Below, piece by piece: positions 39,001-50,075 of a stretch of 64,000 nt of DNA. Where the stretch lies: NCBI RefSeq assembly GCF_029227915.1, contig NC_079883.1:1798001-1862000 (forward strand), given 5' to 3'. Numbering within the stretch: the first letter of the stretch is position 1; every line of letters starts with the position of its first letter. Below the pieces are notes generated by a model. It was not told the DNA's origin, searched no databases, and was given only the letters and a program-made list of their open reading frames with translations. Made by a program: the position numbers and the translations under genes. The stretch is from Hydractinia symbiolongicarpus. Taxonomy: Eukaryota; Cnidaria; Hydrozoa; Anthoathecata; Hydractiniidae.

Positions 39001-41395
39001 TAAATGTTATAAATGGAACAATTGCACTAGAACAATCATCATTCTTCTTACTTTGGCATGAATGCTGAAATTCCGCAATAACACTGTACGTTGTGTTGGC
39101 TCTTTATTTAAATACTTAGATCAAAAAGTCATTTGTTACAGTGGTACCAATCGAATCCGTCAGCGCGCGCTGAAGAAATAGAGACAGTCTCTAAAACTAA
39201 ATTTCATTGACTTTCGAACGGTATCAGTCCGTTTGAGTTACAGCGGTTGTGTCACATATTTTTACCAACATGTACTTAGCGATATTTTTCGATATTGCTA
39301 GGTTGCATTGCTTTTAGAAGTGGAACGATTGAGTGTGTCACCTACTTGAACTGATTCTGGACTTTGACATTATAAATGTGATAAATGAAAAATAAATGAC
39401 TCAAAGAATTAACATTGATCTCACTTTGGTATGACTGCTGGAACTCCGCAGTTACACTGGGCGCTCTGTTAGCTCTGTATTTAAATATTTAGATCAATAA
39501 GTCATTTTTTACAGTAGTACCAATCGAAGCTGTCAGCGTGCGCTGAAAAAATAGAGGCAGTTTCAAAAACTATCTTTCATTCACTTTTTAACGGTATCAG
39601 TCCGTTTGAGTTACAACGGTTGCGTCACATTTTCGTACCAACATGTATTCAGCGATATTTTTCAGATATTGCTAGGTTGCATTGGTTTTACAAGTGGCAT
39701 AATTGACTGTGGGACCTAAATGAACTGATTTTGGACTTTTACCTTATAAATGTGAAAAATGGAACAATTAGACAGTAATAATTAAGATTCCTCTTACTTT
39801 GGCATGAGTGCTGAAACTCCACGGTTACACTGGACGCTGTGTTAGCTCTTTATTTAAATATTTAGTTCGACAAGTCATTTTTCAGAGTAGGACCAATCGA
39901 AACCGTTAGTGCGCGCCTAGGAAATAGAAACATTTTCTAAAACTACATTTCATTGACTTTCGAACCGTATCAGTCTGTTTGATTTTCAACGGTTGCGTCA
40001 CATATCTGTACCAACATGTACTTAGCGATATTTTTTTGATATTACTAAGTTGGAGTGGTTTTAAAAGTGAAACTATTGAACGCAGTAACTAATTGAACTG
40101 ATTTTGGACTTTTACCTTATAAATGTGATAAATGGAACAATTAGACAGTATTAATTAAGAATCTTCTTACTTTGGCATGAATGCTGAAACTCCGCAGTTA
40201 CACTGGACGCTGTGTTAGCTCTTTATTTAAATGTTTAGTTCGATAAGTCATTTCTCAAAGTGGGACAAATCAAAGCCGTTAGTGCGCGCCGAGGAAATGG
40301 AGAAACTTTCTAAAACTACATTTCATTGACTTTCGAACGGTATCAGTCCGTTTGAGTTACAACGGCTGCGTCACATATTCGAACCAGCATGTATTTAGCG
40401 AGATTTTCCCGATATTGCTAGGTTGCATTGGTTTTAAAAGTGGAACTATTGAACGTGGGACCTAGTTGAACTGATCTTGGACTTTCGCCTTAAAAATGTG
40501 ATAAATGGAACAATTAGAAACCAACAATTATGATTCTTCTTACTTTGGCATTAATACTGAGACTCAGCAGTTACACTGGACGCTGTGTTAGCTCTTTATT
40601 TAAATAATTAGTTGGAGAAGTCATTTTTCCGAGTGGGACCAATCGAAGCTCTTAGTGCGCGCCTACGAAATAGAGGCAGTTTCTAAAACTACATTTCATT
40701 GACTTTCGAACGGTATCAGTCCGTTTGAGTCACAACGGCTGCGTCACATATTCGAACCAGCATGTATTTAGCGAGATTTACCCGATATTGCTAGGTTGCA
40801 TTGGTTTTAAAAGTGAAACTATTGAACGCGGTACCTAGTTGAACTGATTTTGGACTTTTACCTTATAAATGTGATCAATGGAACAATTAGGAACCAATGA
40901 TTAAAATTCTTCTTACTTTGGCATGAATGCTGAAACTCCGCAGTTACACTGGACGCTGTGTTAGCTCTTTATTTAAATATTTAGATCAATAAGTCATTTT
41001 TTACAGTAGTACCAATCAAAGCCGTCAGCGTGCGCTGAAAAAATAGAGGCAGTTTCAAAAACTATCTTTCATTCACTTTTTAACGGTATTAGTCCGTTTG
41101 AGTTACAACGGCCACGTCACATATTCGTACCAACATGTATTTAGCGAGATTTTCCTGATATTACTAGGTTGCATTGGTTTTAAAAGTGAAACTATTGAAC
41201 GTGGGACCTAATTGTATTGAGTTTGGACTTTTACGTTATAAATGTTATAAATGGAACAATTGCACTAGAACAATTATCATTCTTCTTACTTTGGCATGAA
41301 TGCTGAAATTCCGCAATAACACTGGACGTTGTGCTGGCTCTTTATTTAAATATTTAGTTCGATAATCATTTTTCAGAGTGGGACCAATCAAAGCC
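15093..41395 (-). repeat. Satellite array, ~371-bp unit, inverted orientation, higher-order repeat domain
   Basis: These are the same monomers as in 7409-11610 but on the opposite strand, with the fixed landmarks AAGTCATTTTTCAGAGTGGG, GTATCAGTCCGTTTGAGTTA and GGTTGCATTGGTTTTA. There are roughly 70 units. Several monomer types differ at the palindrome: CAGCGCGCGCTGAAG, CAGAGTGCCCTG, TAGTGTGCGCCTAGG, TAGTGCGCGCCGAGG. They recur in ordered blocks: a marker at 18684 returns at 20164 (4 units), then at 22752 and 24232 with the same 1,480-bp spacing. A marker at 32224 returns at 37032 (13 units) and 40741 (10 units). Near-identical 64-codon chance frames at 32728 and 37536 show the same 4,808-bp shift. 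Confidence 0.92.
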
Positions 41396-44300
41396 GTTAG
41401 CGTACGCCGAGGAAATAGAGACAGTTTCTAAAACTACATTTCATTGACTTTCGAACGGTATCAGTCCGTTTGAGTCACAACGGCTGTGTCACATGTTCAT
41501 ACTAACATGTGTTTAGCGATATTTTTCTGATACTACTGCGTTGCATTGGTTTTAGAAGTGAAACAATTGACCGTGGGACCTAGTTGACCTGATTTTAAAA
41601 ATTTACCTTATAAATGTGATAAATGGGACAATTCGACTCCAACAATTAACATTCTACTTACTTTGGGATGACTTCTGGAACTCTGGAGTTACACTAGACA
41701 CTGTGTTAGCTCTTTATTTAAATATTTTGTTCGATAAGTCATTCTTCAGAGTGGGACCAATCGAAGCAGTTAGTGCGCGCCTAGAAAATAGAGACATTTT
41801 CTAAAACTACATTTTATTGACTTTCGAACAGTATCAGTCCGTTTAAGTTACAACGGCCTCGTCACATATTCATACCAACATGTATTTAGCGAGATTTTCC
41901 TGATACTACTAGGTTGCATTGGTTTTAAAAGTGGAACGATTGACTGTGGGACCTAATTGAACTGATTTTCGACTTTGACATTATAAATGTGATAAATGAA
42001 AAAAAATAGACTCAAAGAATTAACATTGATCTCACTTTGGTATGACTGCTGGAACTCCGCAGTCACATTGGGTGCTCTGTTAGCTCTTTATTTGAATATT
42101 TAGATCAATAAGTCACTTTTTACAGTGGTGCCAATCGAAGCCGTAAGCGCGCGCTGAAGAAATAGAGACAGTTTCTAAAACTAAATTTCATTGACTTTCG
42201 AACCGTATCAGTCCGTTTGATTTACAACGGTTGCGTCACATATTAGTACCAACATGTATTTAGCGATATTTTTCTGATACTACTAGGTTGCATTGGTTTT
42301 AGAAGTAAAACAATTGACCGTGGGACCTAGTTGAACTAATTTTAAAAATTTACCTTATAAATGTGATAAATGGGACAATTCGACTCTAACAATTAACATT
42401 CTACTTACTTTGGGATGATTTCTGGAACTCCGCAGTAACAATGGAAGTTGTGTTAGCTCTTTATTTAAAGATTTAGATCAATAAGTCAGTTTTTACAGTG
42501 GGACCAATCAAAGCCGTTAGCGTACGCCGAGGAAATAGAGACAGTTTCTAAAAATACATTTCACTGACTTTCGAACGGTATCAGTCCGTATGAGTTACAA
42601 CGGCCTCGTCACATATTCATACCAACATGTATTTAGCGAGATTTTCCTGATACTACTAGGTTGCATTGGTTTTAAAAGTGAAACTATTGAACGTGGGACC
42701 TAGTTGAACTGATCTTTGACTTTCACCTTAGAAATGTCATAATCGGAACAAATAGACACCAACAATTATGATTCTTCTTACTTTGGCATAAATACTGAAA
42801 CTCCGCAGTTACACTGGACGCTGTGTTAGCTCTTTGTTTAAATATTTAGTTCGATAAGTCATTTTTCAGAGTGGGACCAATCGAAGCCGTTAGTGCGCGC
42901 CTAGGAAATAGAGACATTTTGTAAAACTAAATTTCATTGACTTTTGAACGGTATCAGTCCGTTTGAGTTACAACAGTTGTGTCACATATTCGTACCAACA
43001 TGTGCTTAGCGGTATTTTTCCGATATTCCTAAGTTGCAATGGTTTTAGAAGTGGAACGATTGACTGTGGCACCTAATTGAACTGATTCTGGACTTTGACG
43101 TTATAAATGTGAAAAATGAAAAAAATGGGCTCAAAGAATTAACATTCTACTTACTTTGGGATGACTGCTGGAACTCAGCAGTTACACTAGACGCTGTCTT
43201 TGCTCTTTATTTAAATATTTAGTTCGATAAGTCATTCTTCAGAGTGAGACCAATCGAAGCCGTTAGTGCGCGCATAGGAAATAGAGACATTTTCTAAAAC
43301 TACATCTCATTGACTTTCGAACGGTATCAGTCCGCTTGATTTACAACTGTTGCGTCACATTATTGTACCAACATGTACTTAGCAATATTTTCCAGATATC
43401 GCTTGGCTGCATTGGTTTTACAAGTGGAACGATTGACTGTGGGACCTAATTGAACTGATTTTCGACTTTGACATTATAAATGTGATAAATGAAAAAAAAT
43501 AGACTCAAAGAATTAACATTGATCTCACTTTGGTATGACTGCTGGAACTCCGCAGTCACATTGGGCGCTCTGTTAGCTCTTTATTTAAATATTTAGATCA
43601 ATGAGTCACTTTTTACAGTGGTGCCAATCGAAGCCGTAAGCGCGCGCTGAAGAAATAGAGACAGTTTCTAAAACTAAGTTTCATTGACTTTCGAACGGTA
43701 TCAGTCCGTTTGAGTTACAACGGCCTCGTCACATATTCATACCAACATGTATTTAGCGAGATTTTCCTGATACTACTAGGTTGCATTGGTTTTAAAAGTG
43801 AAACTATTGAACGTGGGACCTAGTTGAACTGATCTTGGACTTTCACCTTAGAAATGTCATCATCGGAACAAATAGACACCAACAATTATGATTCTTCTTA
43901 CTTTGGCATAAATGCTGAAACTCTGCAGTTACACTGGACGCTGTGTTAGCTCTTTGTTTAAATATTTAGTTCGATAAGTCATTTTTCAGAGTGGGACCAA
44001 TCGAAGCCGTTAGTGCGCGCCTAGGAAATAGAGACATTTTCTAAAACTAAATTTCATTGATATTTAAACGGTATCAGTCCGTTTGAGTTACAACAGTTGT
44101 GTCACATATTCGTACCAACATGTACTTAGCGGTATTTCTCCGATATTCCTAAGTTGCAATTGTTTTAGAAGTGGAACGATTGACTGTGGCATCTAATTGA
44201 ACTGATTCTGGACTTTGACGTTATAAATGTGAAAAATGAAAAAAATGGGCTCAAAGAATTAACAATCTACTTACTTTGGGATGACTGCTGGAACTCCGCA

Positions 44301-47300
44301 GTTACACTGGACGCTGTCTTTGCTCTTTATTTAAATATTTAGTTCGATAAGTCATTCTTCAGAGTGAGACCAATCGAAGCCGTTAGTGCGCGCCTATGAA
44401 ATAGAGACATTTTCTAAAACTACATTTCATTGACTTTCGAACGGTATCAGTCCGCTTGATTTACAACTGTTGCGTCACATTATTGTACTAACATGTACTT
44501 AGCAATATTTTCCAGATATCGCTTGGCTGCATTGGTTTTACAAGTGGAACGATTGACAGTGGGACCTAATTGAACTGATTTTCGACTTTGACTTTATAAA
44601 TGTGATAAATGAAAAAAAATAGACTCAAAGAATTAACATTGATCTCACTTTGGTATGACTGCTGGAACTCCGCAGTCATATTGGGCGCTCTGTCAGCTCT
44701 TTATTTAAATATTTAGATCAATAAGTCACATTTTACAGTGGTACCAATCGAAGCCGTAAGCGCGCGCTGAAGAAATAGAGACAGTTTCTAAAACTATGTT
44801 TCAATGACTTTCGAACAGTATCAGTCCATTTGAGTTACAACGGCAGCATCACATATTTGTACCAACATGTATTTAGCGATATGTTTCTGATACTACTAGG
44901 TTGCATTGGTTTTAGAAGTGGAACGTTTGACTGTCGGACTTAGTTGAATTTATTTTGTACATTTATCTTATAAATGTGATAAATGGGACAATTCGACTCC
45001 AACAATTAACAATCTTATTACTTTGGGATGACTTCTGGAACTCTGCAGTTACAATAGACGGTGTGTTAGCTCTTTATTTGAATATTTTGATCAATAAGTC
45101 ACTTTTTACAGTGGTACCTATCGAAGCCGTAAGCGCGCGCTGAAGAAATAGAAACAGTTTCTAAAACTAAGTTTCATTGACTTTCGAACGGTATCAGTCC
45201 GTTTGAGTTACAACGGCCGAATCACATTTTAGTACCAACATGTATTTAGCGAGATTTTGCCGATATTACTAGGTTGCATTGGTTTTAAAAGTGAAACTAT
45301 TGAACGCGGTACCTAGTTGAACTGATTTTGGACTTTTACCTTATAAATGCGATAAATGGAACAATTAGACACCAATAATTAAGAATCTTCTTACTTTGGC
45401 ATGAATGCTGAAACTCCGCAGTTACACTGGACGCTGTTTTAGCTCCTTATTTAAATATTTAGTTCGATAAGTCATTTTTCAGAGCGGGACCAATTGAAGC
45501 CGTTAGTGCGGGCGTAGGAAATAGAGACATTTTCTAAAACTACATTTCATTGACTTTCAAACAGTATCAGTCCGCTTGATTTACAACGGTTGCGTCACAT
45601 ATTTGTACCAACATGTACTTAGCAATATTTTCCAGATATCGCTTGGCTGCATTGGTTTTACAAGTGGAACGATTGACTGTGGGACCTAATTGAACTGATT
45701 TTCGACTTTGACATTATAAATGTGATAAATGAAAAAAATGGGATCAAAGAATTAACATTCTACTTATTTTGGGATGACTTCTGGAACTCAGCAGTAACAC
45801 TGAACGCTCTGTTAGCTCTTTAATTAAAGATTTAGATCAATAAGTCATTTTTTACAGTGGTACAAGTCAAAGCTGTCAGCCCGCGCTGAAGAAATAGAGA
45901 CATTTTCTAAAACTAAATTTCATTGACATTTGAACGGTATCAGTCCGTTTGAGTTACAACAGTTGTGTCACATATTCGTACCAACATGTACTTAGCGGTA
46001 TTTTTCCGATATTCCTAAGTTGCAATTGTTTTAGAAGTGGAACGATTGACTGTGGCATCTAATTGAACTGATTCTGGACTTTGACGTTATAAATGTGAAA
46101 AATGAAAAAAATGGGCTCAAAGAATTAACAATCTACTTACTTTGGGATGACTGCTGGAACTCCGCAGTTACACTGGACGCTGTCTTTGCTCTTTTTTTAA
46201 ATATTTAGTTCGATAAGTCATTCTTCAGAGTGAGACCAATCGAAGCCGTTAGTGCGCGCCTATGAAATAGAGATATTTTCTAAAACTACATTTCATTGAC
46301 TTTCGAACGGTATCAGTCCGCTTGATTTACAACTGTTGCGTCACATTATTGTACTAACATGTACTTAGCAATATTTTCCAGATATCGCTTGGCTGCATTG
46401 GTTTTACAAGTGGAACGATTGACAGTGGGACCTAATTGAACTGATTTTCGACTTTGACTTTATAAATGTGATAAATGAAAAAAAATAGACTCAAAGAATT
46501 AACATTGATCTCACTTTGGTATGACTGCTGGAACTCCGCAGTCATATTGGGCGCTCTGTTAGCTCTTTATTTAAATATTTAGATCAATAAGTCACTTTTT
46601 ACAGTGGTACCAATCGAAGCCGTAAGCGCGCGCTGAAGAAATGGAGACAGTTTCTAAAACTAAGTTTCATTGACTTTCGAACAGTATCAGTCCATTTGAG
46701 TTACAACGGCAGCATCACATATTTGTACCAACATGTATTTAGCGATATTTTTCTGATACTACTATGTTGCATTGACTTTAGAAGTGAAACAATTGACCGT
46801 GGGACATAGTTGAACTGATTCTGGAAATATACCTTATAAATGTGATAAATGGGACAATTCGACTCCAACAATTAACATTCTACTTACTTTAGGATGATTT
46901 CTGGAACTCCGCAGTAACAATGGACGTTGTGTTAGCTCTTTCTTTAAAGATTTAGATCAATAAATCAGTTTTTACAGTGGGACCAATCAAAGCCGTTAGC
47001 GTACGCCGAGGAAATAGAGACATTTTCTAAAACTACATTTCATTGACTTTCGAACGGTATCAGTCCGTTTGAATCATAACGGCTGTGTCACATATTCATA
47101 CTAACATGTGTTTAGCAATATTTTTCAGATATTGCTAGGTTGCATTGGTTTTACAAGTGGAACGTTTGACTGTCGGACTTAGTTGAATTTATTTTGTACA
47201 TTTATCTTATAAATGTGATAAATGGGACAATTCGACTCCAACAATTAACATTCTTATTACTTTGGGATGACTCCTGGAACTCTGCAGTTACAATAGACGG

Positions 47301-47996
47301 TGTGTTAGCTCTTTATTTGAATATTTTTATCAATAAGTCACTTTTTACAGTGGTACCAATCGAAGCCGTAAGCGCGCGCTGAAGAAATAGAAACAGTTTC
47401 TAAAACTAAGTTTCATTGACTTTCGAACGGTATCAGTCCGTTTGAGTTACAACGGCTGAATCACATTTTAGTACCAACATGTATTTAGCGAGATTTTGCC
47501 GATATTACTAGGTTGCATTGGTTTTAAAAGTGAAACTATTGAACGCGGTACCTAGTTGAACTGATTTTGGACTTTTACCTTATAAATGCGATAAATGGAA
47601 CAATTAGACACCAATAATTAAGAATCTTCTTACTTTGGCATGAATGCTGAAACTCCGCAGTTACACTGGACGCTGTTTTAGCTCCTTATTTAAATATTTA
47701 GTTCGATAAGTCATTTTTCAGAGCGGGACCAATTGAAGCCGTTAGTGCGGGCGTAGGAAATAGAGACATTTTCTAAAACTACATTTCATTGACTTTCAAA
47801 CAGTATCAGTCCGCTTGATTTACAACGGTTGCGTCACATATTTGTACCAACATGTACTTAGCAATATTTTCCAGATATCGCTTGGCTGCATTGGTTTTAC
47901 AAGTGGAACGATTGACTGTGGGACCTAATTGAACTGATTTTCGACTTTGACATTATAAATGTGATAAATGAAAAAAATGGGATCAAAGAATTAACA

Positions 47997-48770
47997 AATA
48001 AGTCAGAAACATTGTGGTTCCATGTAATATTGAAATCAAAATGACCAACAATGATTATATTTATTAAACAATATATTTCGGAAATTTATTCCATCTTCAG
48101 GTCTAAAATATAAAAAACATATTCAGTAAAAACTGTTAAAAACATTAAAATAATAAAGTTTTTTTATCATACATATAATACATAGCATCATACACTGTAC
48201 ACAAATCAGAAAAAAAAAAAAAAAAAAAAAACTGATGGTAATTAAATCGTAATTACCCACGTCATAATTAAAATTTAAAATTTAATCACCAGCGGCCTGA
48301 ATCTATATTCATCCTTTGTATTCAAAGATGGTTTCAATTGATTGATGAAAAGAGCCTCTAAAGTCATTAAATGATACGTTGATTTTGAGTTTGAGCACAA
48401 GATCGTTACGTCATCAATCGACAATTCACGTTCGCATTCTTTCCAATGATCCGCAACCGGACCATTTCGTCGATGTTCTTTGAAACGACATATCAAATGA
48501 CGGCTTGTTTGACCGACATAGCAAGACGACATAGCAAGATGACGTGGGTAATTACGATTTAATTACCATCAGTTTTTTTTTTTTTTTTTTTTTTCTGATT
48601 TGTGTACAGTGTATGATGCTATGTATGATATGTATGATAAAAAAACTTTATTATTTTAATGTTTTTAACAGTTTTTACTGAATATGTTTTTTATATTTTA
48701 GACCTGAAGATCGAATAAATTTCCGAAATATATTGTTTAATAAATATAATCATTGTTGGTCATTTTGATT
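47997..48770 (-). mobile_element. Truncated Penelope-like retroelement with ~234-bp inverted arms
   Basis: A GIY-YIG coding remnant is enclosed by inverted arms at 48032-48265 and 48539-48772. Each arm includes an A or T run of about 20 and the words GTAATTACCCACGTC and GACCTGAAGAT or their complements. Penelope-like elements characteristically carry a C-terminal GIY-YIG nuclease and can have terminal repeats in inverted orientation, so I assign it there. Reverse transcriptase is absent. A 14-bp target duplication flanks the whole. Confidence 0.75.
48275..48532 (-). pseudogene. GIY-YIG endonuclease fragment (Penelope C-terminus)
   Basis: The 85-codon frame begins with CYVGQTSRHLICRFKEHRR, which matches the GIY-YIG core of Penelope elements (Y-V/I-G-Q-T-x-R...R-x-x-E-H), and continues through ADHWKECE and LEALFINQLKPSLNTKD, the usual second half with the E and N-x-K end. 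In the complete element this domain nicks the target and sits downstream of the reverse transcriptase, which is missing. A short direct repeat of CTTGCTATGTCG at the 5' edge marks where the frame was fused to the right arm. Confidence 0.75.
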
Positions 48771-49575
48771 TCAAAGAATTAACATTCTACTTACTTTGGG
48801 ATGACTTCTTGAACTCAGCAGTAACACTGAACGCTCTGTTAGCTCTTTAATTAAAGATTTAGATCAATAAGTCATTTTTTACAGTGGTACAAATCAAAGC
48901 TGTCAGCCCGCGCTGAAGAAATAGAGACAGTTTCTAAAACTAAATTTCATTGATTTTCGAACGGTATCAGTCCGTTTGAGTTACAACGGCTGCGTCACAT
49001 ATTAGTACCAACATGTAATTAGCGAGATTTTGCCGATATTACTAGGTTGCATTGGTTTTAAAGTGAACTACTGAACGCGGTAGCTAGTTGAACTGATTTT
49101 GGACTTTTATCTTATAAATGTAATAAATGGAACAATTAGACACCAATAATTAAGATTCTTCTTACTTTGGCATGAATGCTGAAACTCCGCAGTTACACTA
49201 GACGCTGTTTTAGCTCTTTATATAAATACTTAGTCCAATAAGTTATTTTTCAGAGTGGGACCAATCGAAGCCGTTAGTGCGCGCTTAGAGAATAGAGACA
49301 TTTTCTAAAACTACATTTCATTGACTTTCGAACGGTATCAGTCCGTTGAGTTACAACGGTTGCGTCACATATTAGTACCAACATATGTTTAGCGAGATTT
49401 TGCCGATATTACTAGGTTGCATTGGCTTTAAAAGTGAAACTATTGAACGCGGTACCTATTTGAACTGATTTTGAAATTTTACCTTATAAATGTGATAAAT
49501 TGAACAATTGGACTCCAACAATTAACATTCTTCTTACTTTGGCATGAATGCTGAAACTCCGCAGTTACACTGGAC

Positions 49576-49775
49576 GCTGTGACTGCGGAGTTTCAGCATT
49601 TATGCCAAAGTAAGAAATATCATAATTTTTGGTGTCTATTTGTTCCATTTATGACATTTCTAAGGTAAAAGTCCAAAATCAGTTCAACTAGGTATCGCGT
49701 TCAATAGTTTCACTTTTAAAACCAGTGTAACCTAGTAATATCGGCAAAATCTCGCTAAAAAGATGTTGGTACTAA
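49576..49775 (+). repeat. Terminal part-unit of satellite in forward orientation
   Basis: The inverted array stops after CTCCGCAGTTACACTGGACG, then the same sequence returns on the other strand as ACTGCGGAGTTTCAGCAT. This makes a hairpin with a spacer of about 16 nt centred near 49575. About 200 bp of forward-oriented unit follow and join the right CGATA arm at TATGTGACGG. Confidence 0.85.
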
Positions 49776-50075
49776 TATGTGACGGTTTTAGGGAAAACGG
49801 TAACAACCTATAATATCGGTAATAATACTGTATTGATACTACCCATAAAATTACCGATACAAAGTATTGATAACTGTAGAATTTACCGATACTTTCTAGA
49901 TTAGTATCGATACCTTTTGTTCATTTTACCGATATTACCAATACAACTCCATTCCCATTACCGATACATTGTACCATTACCAATTATCGATACCGCATTA
50001 TCAATACCACCTATAATAACGATACCAATTATCGATACACTTTTACCGATATTAATATTAATAACACCACCTATA
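49776..50075. repeat. CGATA/GGTATCG-rich inverted terminal segment, right arm
   Basis: The inner end, GGGAAAACGGTAACAACCTA followed by TAATATCGGTAAT, is the reverse complement of the inner end of the left arm at 7365-7400. The rest is again dense in ACCGATA and CGATACC words but has diverged in order and spacing. Pairing becomes uncertain in the outer 100 bp, so the exact outer boundary and any target-site duplication are unresolved. Confidence 0.65.

Larger units (their letters stand above)
47983..48784. repeat. Target-site duplication flanking the Penelope fragment
   Basis: TCAAAGAATTAACA occurs at 47983-47996 and again at 48771-48784. Joined together, the two flanks restore an uninterrupted satellite unit, as seen at about 45745. 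The two final bases of the right inverted arm overlap the duplication, so its true length is 12-14 bp. Confidence 0.8.
41396..49575 (-). repeat. Satellite array, inverted orientation, second higher-order domain
   Basis: At about 41395 a unit switches from the TGTGCGCCTAGG type to a CGTACGCCGAGG type, and units from here on are generally more diverged. Local blocks still repeat: the rare word GAAATGTCAT returns after about 1,119 bp (3 units; 42734 and 43853), and two near-identical chance frames at 44955 and 47194 lie 2,239 bp (6 units) apart. There are about 22 units. The block is interrupted by the Penelope fragment at 47997-48770 and ends at an inversion point near 49575. Confidence 0.88.

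Noticed and set aside
15093-49575. Many 60-75 codon frames inside the satellite, such as 16765-16992, 32728-32922, 44955-45143
   Set aside because: They are translations of the same repeated DNA, appear only where a unit by chance lacks stops, and show no domain.
7409-49575. A CRISPR-like array
   Set aside because: Units are ~370 bp of contiguous homologous sequence with no unique spacers, in a eukaryotic context.
15093-49575. A centromeric array
   Set aside because: Higher-order repeats alone do not show this; the array is only ~34 kb here, has defined inverted ends and is part of a 52-kb duplicated unit. It cannot be decided from the sequence.
7105-50075. A Polinton/Maverick or integrated virus as the large element
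   Set aside because: No DNA polymerase B, integrase, capsid, packaging ATPase or protease frame is present; only LINE and Penelope coding pieces occur.
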